A DNA stretch of 34,657 nt from an uncultured Clostridia bacterium (GCA_946617595.1 CAMOKN010000020.1:1-34657), one strand, 5' to 3'. Shown: positions 14,781-24,407, counted from the first letter of the stretch. A program made the numbers and translations. The notes: generated by a model from the sequence alone, not told the origin.

Positions 14781-15947
14781 ATGAAATTTTCCGGAAAAAC
14801 ACTTGCGGCTGTTATTGCCGCAGCAATGATCGTATCGACATTCTCGGCTTGCGGCTCGTCCGGCTCCGGCAGCAGCACAACCACAACAGCAGCACAGGCT
14901 GAAACGACCACAACGACGGCTGCTGCCGCAGAATCGACCGAATTTGTCACAACAGAGGGCGCTGAGACTGCTGCAGCATCTGACGGCGACAGGATAATCG
15001 CAGCTGCACAGGCGGGCAAGGTCGGCAACTGGGGACTCGGCAACGAGTATGAGATACTTGCCCTGCTCACAAAGTACGGACAGGAGAACAGGTTCTTATC
15101 GCAGGCGTTCGATATGGACGGCTTCGATGATGATTCGATAACCCTCGCGTCCGCGATGACCTACAATGAGCTCGGGCTTGTGCAGAACAGCTATGAGGGC
15201 GGTTACGGCTACGGCGACAGCGTCGGCATCATCGACATGAACAACGAGGGTGTCGCGATGCTCGAAGACAATCTGTTCTGTACCAAGGCATTCGCGGAAG
15301 CAAATCCCAACACCGTGAAAGCATTCATTTCCGCTTCTATGAAGGGCTGGAAATATGCCTGCGAAAACCCGGAGGAGGCTGCACAGATAGTATTTGAAGC
15401 AGGTTCTTCCGTTTCCTCCGATCATCAGGCATATATGGCATCGGAGGTAAAGAAGCTCGTTGAGACAGACACAAACGGCAGCACCGTGACCGATTATGGC
15501 AAGATGGACGAAGCGGCAATGCAGCAGACTCTCGACCTTGCAAAGCAGTACATCTCCCTCGATGACAGCACAGCGGCAGAGAAATTACAGGCGCTCACCC
15601 TCGATGATATCCGCAGTACAGCATACTGGACAGACGCTATAGCAGGCAGCTTTGACGCTCCCGAAAAGACAGATGTTTCGATCCAGCTCAAATGGCTCCC
15701 GCAGGCGCAGTTCATGGGTTATTTCGTCGCAAAGGCTAAGGGCTACTATGACGAGGTTGGGCTCAATGTAACGATAGTTTCCGGCGGCGGTGACATCGGT
15801 GAAACAACTGCGGTAAACAACGGTACTGTAGATTTCGGCGTAACGTGGGTATCGAACCTCATATCCGCTAACGCAGGCGGTATGGATCTGCTTGAGATCG
15901 CGCAGGTATATCAGCGTTCCGGTCTGGTGCTTGTTTACAAGAAATGA
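14781..15947 (+). CDS. NMT1/THI5-like ABC substrate-binding lipoprotein, apparently circularly permuted
   Basis: Lipobox FSACGSS, Thr/Ala-rich linker, then the usual C-terminal lobe (KVGNWGLGNEYEILALL...) followed by the usual N-terminal lobe (VSIQLKWLPQAQFMGYFVAKAKGYYDEVGLNVTIV...). Confidence 0.85.
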   Translation: MKFSGKTLAAVIAAAMIVSTFSACGSSGSGSSTTTTAAQAETTTTTAAAAESTEFVTTEGAETAAASDGDRIIAAAQAGKVGNWGLGNEYEILALLTKYGQENRFLSQAFDMDGFDDDSITLASAMTYNELGLVQNSYEGGYGYGDSVGIIDMNNEGVAMLEDNLFCTKAFAEANPNTVKAFISASMKGWKYACENPEEAAQIVFEAGSSVSSDHQAYMASEVKKLVETDTNGSTVTDYGKMDEAAMQQTLDLAKQYISLDDSTAAEKLQALTLDDIRSTAYWTDAIAGSFDAPEKTDVSIQLKWLPQAQFMGYFVAKAKGYYDEVGLNVTIVSGGGDIGETTAVNNGTVDFGVTWVSNLISANAGGMDLLEIAQVYQRSGLVLVYKK

Positions 15948-15956
15948 GGTAATCAT

Positions 15957-17312
15957 ATGGATATGATAATCAAAAACGGAACAGTCGTAAATGCGTCCGG
16001 TACTTTCAAGGCAGATGTCGGCATCGAGAACGGAAAGATCGTCTGTATTGCAGACAGCATAAGCGTTGGCGGCTGCGAAAATGTTGTTGACGCAAGCGGA
16101 AAGCTGGTGCTACCCGGCGCGATAGATGCCCACACCCACCTTGCTATGCCCTTCGGCGGCACGGTATCATCGGACGACTACTTTGCGGGAACAAGAGCGG
16201 CTGCGTGCGGCGGAACTACCACTGTATTTGACTTTGCGCTACAGGATTTTGGCGAAAAGATGACCGATACTGTAAAGCGGCGTGATGCGCTCTGCGCGCC
16301 CGTTGCGGCAGTTGACTACTCGTTCCATGTTGCGGTAAAAGATGTCGAGAACGGACTTATCGACGGCATCGGCGAATGTGTCGATATAGGAGTTCCGTCA
16401 TTCAAGGTGTTTATGGTGTACGATTTCGGAGTTACCGACGGCGTATTCTTTCAGGTACTGCAAAAGGCAAAGGAGGTCGGCGCTCTGATCGAAGTCCACG
16501 CCGAAAACAACGAGCTTGTGAACACACTCACGAAAAAGTATCTTTCCGAGGGCAAGACGAGTGCCTGGTATCATTATTTGTCCCGTCCCGAGTTTGTCGA
16601 AGGTGAAGCAGACGAACGCGCAATACAGTGGGCAAAGGCGACCGGCGCTCCGCTCTACATAGTCCACCTCGCGGATAAGCAGGGCGTAGAGGCTGTCACA
16701 AAGGCAAAAGACGAGGGATATGAGATATATGCGGAGACCTGTCCGCAGTACCTCGAATTTACAAGTGAAGTATATAAGCGCGAGGACGGCAGAAACTTTG
16801 TCTGCTCGCCGCCTATGAAGGGCAAGGAAAGTCAGGATGCGATATGGGAGGCTATAAAACGCGGCGATATCGACACCGTTGCTACCGACCATTGCCCGTT
16901 CCAGTCGTATGAGAAGGACTGGGGTAAGGACGATTTCTCGAAGATACCCAACGGCTGCGCGGGCATCGAGAATATGTACCCGTATATGCTGTCGGCGGCG
17001 AATACCGGGCGGATAACCTTTGAGCAGGCTGTGGCGCTGTGCTCGGCAAATCCCGCAAGGATATTCGGCTGCAAGGACAAGGGTGCGATCTCTGTCGGTA
17101 AGGACGCGGATATCGTGATCTATGACCCTACAATTGATTTTACGATAACGAACGAGAAGATGCACTCCGACTGCGACCATACGATATGGGAGGGCGTGAC
17201 GGTTCACGGATATCCCGTTCAGACCTACTCAAGAGGCAGGCTCGTTTACGACAACGGTGAGTTTGTCGGCGAGAAGGGCTGGGGCAAATTCGTAAAGTGC
17301 AGCTTAAAGTAA
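15957..17312 (+). CDS. hydA: Dihydropyrimidinase / D-hydantoinase
   Basis: MDMIIKNGTVVNASG..., GAIDAHTHLAMPFGG, FKVFMVYDFGV, EVHAENNELV, ETCPQYLEF, TDHCPF. Confidence 0.93.
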   Translation: MDMIIKNGTVVNASGTFKADVGIENGKIVCIADSISVGGCENVVDASGKLVLPGAIDAHTHLAMPFGGTVSSDDYFAGTRAAACGGTTTVFDFALQDFGEKMTDTVKRRDALCAPVAAVDYSFHVAVKDVENGLIDGIGECVDIGVPSFKVFMVYDFGVTDGVFFQVLQKAKEVGALIEVHAENNELVNTLTKKYLSEGKTSAWYHYLSRPEFVEGEADERAIQWAKATGAPLYIVHLADKQGVEAVTKAKDEGYEIYAETCPQYLEFTSEVYKREDGRNFVCSPPMKGKESQDAIWEAIKRGDIDTVATDHCPFQSYEKDWGKDDFSKIPNGCAGIENMYPYMLSAANTGRITFEQAVALCSANPARIFGCKDKGAISVGKDADIVIYDPTIDFTITNEKMHSDCDHTIWEGVTVHGYPVQTYSRGRLVYDNGEFVGEKGWGKFVKCSLK

Positions 17313-17321
17313 GGTGATACG

Positions 17322-18794
17322 ATGCTGAAGATCAGAGAAGAAGCGGCAAGGTGTCTGCTGTGCGCGGACGGCGCCTGCACAAATGCCTGTACGCAGGGCT
17401 TCGACCCTGCAAGAATGGTACGCGCGGTGCGATTCGAGAACGAAGCCTGCGCCGGCAGATTCACAGATGCTGCAAAATGTGCGGAATGTGACGGCAGATG
17501 CGAAAACTCCTGCATACATTATGACACACGCATTCGCATACGGGATATCACAGCGCAGCTTCCGAAACCGGCTGAACACGATTCCGAGCCCGATCTTTCG
17601 ATAGATTTCTGCGGTGTTCGGTGCGAAAATCCGTTCTTCCTTTCCTCCTCTATCGTTGCGGGCGACTATGATATGGTCGCCCGTGCGTTCGAGGCAGGCT
17701 GGGCGGGTGCAGTATTCAAGACGGTAGGTTTTCTGATACCGGAGGAGGTATCTCCGCGTTTCGGCGCTATCGGGAAAGAGGGAACGCCGTTCATCGGCTT
17801 TAAGAACCTTGAACAGATATCAGACCACCCGTTGGAATACAATCTCGGTGTGTTCAGGCGGCTGAAAGCGAACTACCCCGGAAAGGTGCTGGTCGCGTCG
17901 ATAATGGGGCAGAACGATGAGGAATGGGTGCAGCTCTCGAAGCTCGTTACCGAGGCAGGCGCGGATATCATCGAGTGCAATTTCAGCTGTCCTCATATGA
18001 GCGGCAGCGGGCTCGGCTCCGACGTCGGGCAGGACCCCGCTCTCGTGAACCGCTATACCGAGCTTGTAAAGAGTGCAACGCATCTTCCGGTGCTTGCAAA
18101 AATGACCCCGAACATCGGGAATATGGAAGTTCCGGCAATTGCGGCAGTCGAAGCGGGCGCAGACGGTATAGCGGCAATAAACACGATAAAAAGCATACTC
18201 GGGATAGATGCAGAAACGCTTGAAAGCAGCCCGTCGGTAGGCGGGAAATGCTCGGTCTCGGGATATTCCGGAAAGGCAGTCAAGCCGATAGCGCTGCGGT
18301 TCATACACGACCTTGCGAAATGCGGCAGGCTCGCCGGTACGGAGCTCAGCGGAATGGGCGGTATCGAAACGTGGCACGACGCTCTGGAGTTTATCCTGCT
18401 CGGCTGCAAAAACATACAGGTGACGACTGCGGTGATGCAGTACGGCTACCGCATCATAGACGACCTTATCGCGGGAACGAAAGCGTATATGCAGTCTCAC
18501 GGCATCTCAAAAATATCTGAGCTTGTAGGTGCGGCGCTCCCGAATATTGTTCCGGCGGATACGCTCGACCGCAGTACGGTGGTGTTCCCGAAATTCGACA
18601 GGAACGGCTGCATCGGCTGCGGAAGATGTTACATATCCTGCAGCGACGCGGGGCATCAGGCTATAACAGTTGAGGACGGCAAGGCGAGGCTGCACGCGGG
18701 AAAATGTGTCGGCTGCCACCTGTGTATGCTGGTCTGTCCGACTGGAGCGATAACCGATAATAACAAGAGGGTAACGAAGCCCAAAGGCGGGTGA
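17322..18794 (+). CDS. preA: PreA-like dihydropyrimidine dehydrogenase with an extra PreT-like N-terminal Fe-S domain
   Basis: N-term CLLCADGACTNAC..CAECDGRCENSC; DHOD-like NPFFLSSSIVAGDYDMVARAF..., NFSCPHMSGSGLGSDVGQDP; C-term CIGCGRCYISC and CVGCHLCMLVCP. Confidence 0.9.
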   Translation: MLKIREEAARCLLCADGACTNACTQGFDPARMVRAVRFENEACAGRFTDAAKCAECDGRCENSCIHYDTRIRIRDITAQLPKPAEHDSEPDLSIDFCGVRCENPFFLSSSIVAGDYDMVARAFEAGWAGAVFKTVGFLIPEEVSPRFGAIGKEGTPFIGFKNLEQISDHPLEYNLGVFRRLKANYPGKVLVASIMGQNDEEWVQLSKLVTEAGADIIECNFSCPHMSGSGLGSDVGQDPALVNRYTELVKSATHLPVLAKMTPNIGNMEVPAIAAVEAGADGIAAINTIKSILGIDAETLESSPSVGGKCSVSGYSGKAVKPIALRFIHDLAKCGRLAGTELSGMGGIETWHDALEFILLGCKNIQVTTAVMQYGYRIIDDLIAGTKAYMQSHGISKISELVGAALPNIVPADTLDRSTVVFPKFDRNGCIGCGRCYISCSDAGHQAITVEDGKARLHAGKCVGCHLCMLVCPTGAITDNNKRVTKPKGG

Positions 18795-18799
18795 GTGGT

Positions 18800-19978
18800 A
18801 TGGCTATATCATTATCACAGCTGTGCGTGAACGCCGAGAAAAGCTACGCTATGAAGCTGATAGCGGGCTCCGGCGGTCTCGAAAATACCGTGCGATGGGT
18901 GCATATCGTTGAGGACAGCGAGGTGCCGGATTTCCTGCACGGGAACGAGCTCATATTCACCACCGGTATCACCCACAGCGGCACCGATTGGCTCAAAGGT
19001 TTTGCGGAAAGCCTGAAAGCAAAGGGCGTTGTGGGGCTGGTGGTGAACATAGGTCCGTACATTGAGTCTGTGCCGTCGCCGGTGATAGTGTACTGCGAAC
19101 AGAACGATCTGCCGCTTTTCACGATACCGTGGAGCACGAGAATAGTTGATATATCCTATGACTTCTGCCGCAGGATAATCGGCAACGAAAAGCACGAAAG
19201 CACGGTGGGAGAAGCGTTCAGGGCAATAATAAAAGACCCGGACGCACTGAAGAATTACGCCGAGCTGTTAAGCAGGGCGGAATTCGGACAGAAAAGCAGC
19301 TACACCGTGATCTCGGCTTGCGTCATATCGAACGGCGCGAATGTCACCAAGCAGGCGGCGCAGACAATGGATATGAGTATATGGAGAACGATAAGGAGCT
19401 CCGGACAACGCTCGACATTGTTTATGCACGACGGCTCACTCGTCGCGGTGCGGCAGAACAGCAGTGATGCTGACATCTCGCGTCTGTGCGCGGAGCTCGA
19501 AGCTGTGCTGAAGGAGCCTGCAAATGAGGTTTATATCGGAGTATCTCATAAGCTTGACGACTTGCCCTCGGTAAGCGAGGGATATGAGCAGGCATCTGCG
19601 GCGCAGTTTATGTCTATGCTCGGAAACGGAGGCTGCACAAGATACGGTGATATCGGCGTGATGAAGCTGGTGTTCGGCATAAAAAACACGAATATACTGC
19701 GTGAATTTGTGCGGGAGAATCTCGGTACGCTACGCAGATTCGATGTTGAGAGAAACGCCGATTACTGCGACACTCTGAAGCTGTACCTGACATATAACGG
19801 CAGCGTCAGCGAAGCCGCGGAAAAAGCGGGAGTCCACCGCAATACTATAAATCTCAAAATGCGTGCGATAAAGGAAATACTCGGAAAAGAGCTTGACGAC
19901 AACACGAAAAGCTCGCTTATACTTGCATTTCGTATCGAAGAAGTGCTTGAACTGTACGACAAAAGGAGTGATTTTTAA
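18800..19978 (+). CDS. PucR-family transcriptional regulator
   Basis: N-terminal purine-catabolism-regulator-like domain; C-terminal LKLYLTYNGSVSEAAEKAGVHRNTINLKMRAIKEILG HTH. Confidence 0.9.
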   Translation: MAISLSQLCVNAEKSYAMKLIAGSGGLENTVRWVHIVEDSEVPDFLHGNELIFTTGITHSGTDWLKGFAESLKAKGVVGLVVNIGPYIESVPSPVIVYCEQNDLPLFTIPWSTRIVDISYDFCRRIIGNEKHESTVGEAFRAIIKDPDALKNYAELLSRAEFGQKSSYTVISACVISNGANVTKQAAQTMDMSIWRTIRSSGQRSTLFMHDGSLVAVRQNSSDADISRLCAELEAVLKEPANEVYIGVSHKLDDLPSVSEGYEQASAAQFMSMLGNGGCTRYGDIGVMKLVFGIKNTNILREFVRENLGTLRRFDVERNADYCDTLKLYLTYNGSVSEAAEKAGVHRNTINLKMRAIKEILGKELDDNTKSSLILAFRIEEVLELYDKRSDF

Positions 19979-21315
19979 TGGCAACCGAAAATATCGCTGA
20001 AAAGATTAAGCACGACCACTGCACCTATAATTTACAGTCGTGGTCAAAGCAGAAGGGGCTTGATCCTATCCCGATAGAAAAAGCCGAGGGCATCTATATG
20101 TGGGACTACGACGGCAACCGCTATACCGATATGTCCTCCCAGCTCGTCAATCTGAATGTGGGTCACGGTAACCGTGATATCATTGACGCGATAAAGGAGC
20201 AGGCGGAGAAATACTGCTACCTGTCGCCGTCCTACGGCAGCGAGCCGCGAGGTGAGCTTGCAAGAAAGATCATCGAGCTTATGCCCAACAATATGGGCAA
20301 GGTGTTCTTCACGAACGGCGGTGCAGACGCCAACGAGAATGCAGTGAAGATAGCGCGTATGTTCACCGGCAGACCTAAGGTGCTGTCACGCTACCGCAGC
20401 TATCACGGCTCCACCTTCGGCGCGGGAAGCCTTACCGGCGAGCCTCGCAGACAGCCCCTTGAACCGGGAGTACCGGGCTTCGTGAAGTTCTTCGACCCGT
20501 ATATCTACCGTGATGATCTGCCGTTTAAAACGGAAGAAGAAGCCTCCGCTTATTATGTGAAGCGGCTTCGTGAGCAGGTGATATACGAGGGCGCAGACAA
20601 CATCGCCGCCATCGTGATGGAGACCATAACCGGCTCCAACGGCGTTATCATACCGCCGGAGGGCTATCTTCCGGGAGTACGGAAGATATGCGACGAGTTC
20701 GGGATAATGATGATCTGCGACGAGGTAATGGCGGGCTTCGGACGCACGGGAAAGATGTTCGCATTTGAAAATTTCGGTGTGAAGCCCGATATCGTCAGTT
20801 TCGCAAAGGGAGTTACCTGCGGTTATGTGCAGCTCGGCGGCGTAGTTGTAAGCAGGAAGATCGCGGAATACTTTGACGATCATCTGCTGTCCTGCGGGCT
20901 TACATACAGCGGACACCCGCTTGCCTGCGCGGCGGGCGTGGCGTGCCTGAACTTCTACGAAAAGACGGATGTTCTCGCAAATGTCAACAAGTCCGGCGCA
21001 GAGCTCGGCAAGTGCCTGGAAGAAATAAAGTCAAAGCATAAGAGCGTCGGAGATGTGCGGTATATCGGCTTGTTCTCGGCAATAGAGCTTGTTAAGAACA
21101 GAGATACCCGCGAACCGCTGGTGCCGTATGGCAAAGACCCGGAGGGAGTTATGGGAAAGCTCATCGGAGCGCTGAAAAAGAAAGGCTTTATGACTTATTC
21201 CCACGAAAATATGATACTCATTTCCCCGCCCCTCATCATTACTCCCGAGCAAATACGCGAGGAAATGGCAAAGGTCGATGAAGTGCTTGACGAAGCGGAT
21301 AAGCTTGCAGATTAG
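19978..21315 (+). CDS. Class III aminotransferase (predicted beta-alanine transaminase)
   Basis: GGADANENAVKIARMFTGRPKVLSRYRSYHG, IMMICDEVMAGFGRTGKMFAFE, SFAKGVTCGYVQLGGVV. Confidence 0.92.
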   Translation: MATENIAEKIKHDHCTYNLQSWSKQKGLDPIPIEKAEGIYMWDYDGNRYTDMSSQLVNLNVGHGNRDIIDAIKEQAEKYCYLSPSYGSEPRGELARKIIELMPNNMGKVFFTNGGADANENAVKIARMFTGRPKVLSRYRSYHGSTFGAGSLTGEPRRQPLEPGVPGFVKFFDPYIYRDDLPFKTEEEASAYYVKRLREQVIYEGADNIAAIVMETITGSNGVIIPPEGYLPGVRKICDEFGIMMICDEVMAGFGRTGKMFAFENFGVKPDIVSFAKGVTCGYVQLGGVVVSRKIAEYFDDHLLSCGLTYSGHPLACAAGVACLNFYEKTDVLANVNKSGAELGKCLEEIKSKHKSVGDVRYIGLFSAIELVKNRDTREPLVPYGKDPEGVMGKLIGALKKKGFMTYSHENMILISPPLIITPEQIREEMAKVDEVLDEADKLAD

Positions 21316-21332
21316 GAAGGAAGTGGAGCCGT

Positions 21333-21761
21333 ATGGCAGAAATACGCTATAAAGACGCGACGGCGTGCAAGCTGTCCGATTTCGTCACGCCGGATAAATT
21401 CAGAACGGTGACTTATGAGCAGCTTCGTTACCCGGGCGGGATAACCGAGATACCGGTGGAGATACTGCTCAAAAAGGACACGGCAAAGAGGCTCAGCTTC
21501 AAGGTCTCGCGTGACGGTATGCTGTACGGCTTCGCACGGATAAGACCGGCAGTTAAGAAGAAATTCGGAACGGATAATGCGAAGCTCTACATAAACGACT
21601 GGGACGACAAATTTGTGATGATATTCGAGCTTGAGGGTATCGGCGAAAAGGCGTACATAGTCACTGCGGACGAGGTCGTGTACCTGATCGAGAACTGTAC
21701 GAGAGTACCGCAGCAGAGAGTTCCCGCGAAAAAGGGCTTTATTTTCAGAAAGGACAAATAA
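21333..21761 (+). CDS. Conserved-looking hypothetical protein inside the pyrimidine cluster
   Basis: 142-aa ORF with SD GGAAGG; collinear between catabolic genes. Confidence 0.7.
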   Translation: MAEIRYKDATACKLSDFVTPDKFRTVTYEQLRYPGGITEIPVEILLKKDTAKRLSFKVSRDGMLYGFARIRPAVKKKFGTDNAKLYINDWDDKFVMIFELEGIGEKAYIVTADEVVYLIENCTRVPQQRVPAKKGFIFRKDK

Positions 21762-21762
21762 T

Positions 21763-23025
21763 ATGTATAAATGCAGCGAAAAAAGAATGGAAGACAAAAT
21801 CACCACATTTTCAAAATACGGTGACGCGGGTCACGGCGGTATCACAAGATACTCGCTGTCCGATGAAGCGATAATGGCAAGAAAAGAGTTCATCGACCGT
21901 ATGTTGAGTATCGGTGCGAAGATCGAGACAGATGATGTCGCAAACCTCTACGCTACCATTCCCGGCAGCGACCCGAACGCAAAGCGCATCGTAATGGCAT
22001 CACACTGCGATTCCGTAAAGAACGGCGGCAACTATGACGGTATCCTCGGCGTAATGAGCGCAATGGAAGTCCTCGAAACGGTAGTCGAGCAGAACATTCC
22101 CCATAAGCACCCTCTCACCGCCATGATCTGGACGAACGAGGAAGGTTCGCTCTATCCGCCGGCTATGATGTGCTCCGGTATCGTGTGTTATGACTATCTG
22201 CCCGAGGATATCCGCAGCAAGTTCAAATACGAGGATATGATGCAGTCCAAAAGCATTCTTGACCCGACAAAAACCTTCGGTCAGGCGCTTGAAAGATCGG
22301 GTTTCAAGGGCGATAAGAAGTACAGACTTGACCCCGACAGATACCTCTATATGTTTGAGACTCACATCGAGCAGGGTCCTATCCTCGAAGATGCCGGAAA
22401 CGACATCGGTGTAGTTGACTGCGTACTCGGAATGTTCAACTACCGTATCAAATTCTTCGGTCAGACCACCCACGCGGGAACTTTCCCGATGCCGAAGCGC
22501 AGGGACGCATTCTATGCGGCAGCGCAGGCGCTCTGTTACCTGCACACGGAGATAGACAAGCTCGGATATTCCGATCTCGTCTATACGACCGGTGAGGTGG
22601 TTTGTCACCCCTGTGTGCATACCTGCGTGCCGGATTACTTCGACTTTTCCTTCGATGCAAGACACGAGAAGCCCGAGGTGCTCGAAAAAGTCCTTGCTAT
22701 CGTCAAGAGCCTTGCGGACAAGGAATGGTCGGGCTGCACCTGCACCGTCGAAAAGGCTTGGAACCGCGATACCGTTTACTGGGACAAGAAGCTGGTGGGA
22801 TATGTCAAGGCTGCCGCGGAGGAATGCGGAGTTTCACATCAGTACATCCACTCCGGCGCGGGACACGATGCGCAGTTCGCTTCGTATATGCTGCCGACCA
22901 CGATGATATTCGTGCAGTCAAAGGACGGACTCTCTCACTGTGAGCCGGAATTCTCATCGGTAAAGCATTGCACCGAGGGCGCGACCGTTATGCTGAACGC
23001 CGTTCTTAAAGCCGATAATGATTGA
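21763..23025 (+). CDS. M20-family beta-ureidopropionase / N-carbamoyl amino acid hydrolase
   Basis: MASHCDSVKNGGNYDGILGV, WTNEEGS, METHIEQGPILED, HSGAGHDA, HC. Confidence 0.93.
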   Translation: MYKCSEKRMEDKITTFSKYGDAGHGGITRYSLSDEAIMARKEFIDRMLSIGAKIETDDVANLYATIPGSDPNAKRIVMASHCDSVKNGGNYDGILGVMSAMEVLETVVEQNIPHKHPLTAMIWTNEEGSLYPPAMMCSGIVCYDYLPEDIRSKFKYEDMMQSKSILDPTKTFGQALERSGFKGDKKYRLDPDRYLYMFETHIEQGPILEDAGNDIGVVDCVLGMFNYRIKFFGQTTHAGTFPMPKRRDAFYAAAQALCYLHTEIDKLGYSDLVYTTGEVVCHPCVHTCVPDYFDFSFDARHEKPEVLEKVLAIVKSLADKEWSGCTCTVEKAWNRDTVYWDKKLVGYVKAAAEECGVSHQYIHSGAGHDAQFASYMLPTTMIFVQSKDGLSHCEPEFSSVKHCTEGATVMLNAVLKADND

Positions 23026-23037
23026 GGTAAGAACGAT

Positions 23038-24195
23038 ATGAGCAGAGAATTTATTGTTCCCGCGAAGATATATACCGGAGAAGGCAGTCTGGAGCTTGCA
23101 GAAAAAGAACTTTGTACAATGGGTGACAGGGTGCTCATCGTTACCGACCCGGTGGTGATAAAGCTGAACTGCTTTGAGAAGCTGACAGCAATGCTTTCAA
23201 AGAACAGAGTTCCATACACGATCTATTCCGATGTTACGGGCGAGCCTACCGACACGATAGTAAACGCGGGACTTGCAAAATACGAGGTCGAGGACTGCGA
23301 CTGCATGATAGCGGTCGGCGGCGGAAGTCCGATTGATACGATGAAAGCGATAGCGGCACTTTCCGTGAACGGCGGAAAGATATCCGACTATATGGGAAAG
23401 GTGATAAAGGGGAAAATGCCGCCTATGGCAGCGATACCGACAACAGCCGGTACAGGCTCCGAGGCGACAAAGTTCACGGTCATCACCGACAGCAAAACGG
23501 ATATCAAGATGCTGCTGAAAGGCGACTGTCTTATCCCGTCGCTTGCAGTCATCGACCCGGCGTTCTCAATGTCCTCGCCCAAAAGCGTTACTGCCTCGAC
23601 AGGGCTTGACGCGCTCACTCACGCGGTGGAGTCTTATACGTCGCGTCTCGCCCAGCCCCTTACCGATGCCGTTGCAATATCCGCAGTCAAGCGTATTATG
23701 AAGTATCTGCCTGTCGCGTACAGCGACGGGACGAACACCGAAGCAAGAACGCAGATGTCGATAGCGGCACTTGAAGCGGGTATTGCGATAAACAATGCGT
23801 CTGTTACGATAGTTCACGGAATGAGCAGACCGATAGGGGCGCTGTTCCACGTTCCTCACGGGCTGTCGAACGCGATGCTTCTGGAAAAATGCATTGGCTT
23901 TGCGCTTGACGGAGCTTACGGGCGATTTGCAGACCTCGGCAGAGCAGTGAACGCTGCTGACAGCACCGACAGCGATGAAGCGGCGGCGAAGAAATTTCTT
24001 GCGAAACTCGGTGAGATATGCAGAATATGTGAGGTCCCGACACTTGCTGACTACGGCATAGATAAGGTAAAATTCATGCAGAGCGCCGGTAAAATGGCAG
24101 ATGATGCGCTTGCAAGCGGAAGCCCCGCGAACACCGTAAAGCCGGTAACAAAGGAGAATATTCTTGAAATATACAGCTCTCTCTGGGATAGATAA
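23038..24195 (+). CDS. Iron-containing alcohol dehydrogenase (predicted malonate-semialdehyde/3-hydroxypropionate dehydrogenase)
   Basis: AVGGGSPIDTMKAIA, TTAGTGSEATKFTVIT, GLDALTHAVESYTS, HGMSRPIGALFHVPHG. Confidence 0.92.
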   Translation: MSREFIVPAKIYTGEGSLELAEKELCTMGDRVLIVTDPVVIKLNCFEKLTAMLSKNRVPYTIYSDVTGEPTDTIVNAGLAKYEVEDCDCMIAVGGGSPIDTMKAIAALSVNGGKISDYMGKVIKGKMPPMAAIPTTAGTGSEATKFTVITDSKTDIKMLLKGDCLIPSLAVIDPAFSMSSPKSVTASTGLDALTHAVESYTSRLAQPLTDAVAISAVKRIMKYLPVAYSDGTNTEARTQMSIAALEAGIAINNASVTIVHGMSRPIGALFHVPHGLSNAMLLEKCIGFALDGAYGRFADLGRAVNAADSTDSDEAAAKKFLAKLGEICRICEVPTLADYGIDKVKFMQSAGKMADDALASGSPANTVKPVTKENILEIYSSLWDR

Positions 24196-24222
24196 TACTA
24201 TCTTATAGTTTTTCTTCCTCAC

Positions 24223-24258
24223 AATAAGGCGGTGTACCTTGTATGCCGCCTTATTTGA
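24223..24258 (+). terminator. Terminator of the pyrimidine cluster
   Basis: AATAAGGCGG..CCGCCTTATTTG. Confidence 0.8.
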
Positions 24259-24361
24259 ATTATAGAATTAGAAATATTGCATAAAATTTGTTTGGCAATA
24301 GAGGTTCAAGCTGTGATTATCACGATTTTGCAAGTTTAGATTTTCAATTATTCATATTTTA

Positions 24362-24390
24362 TTGACATTTGCGCCGATTTCTGCTATAAT
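24362..24390 (+). promoter_or_regulatory. Promoter TTGACA-17-TATAAT for the RelA/SpoT-peptide-ligase operon
   Basis: -35 24362-24367, -10 24385-24390. Confidence 0.85.
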
Positions 24391-24407
24391 AAAGAAAATT
24401 AAATGCA

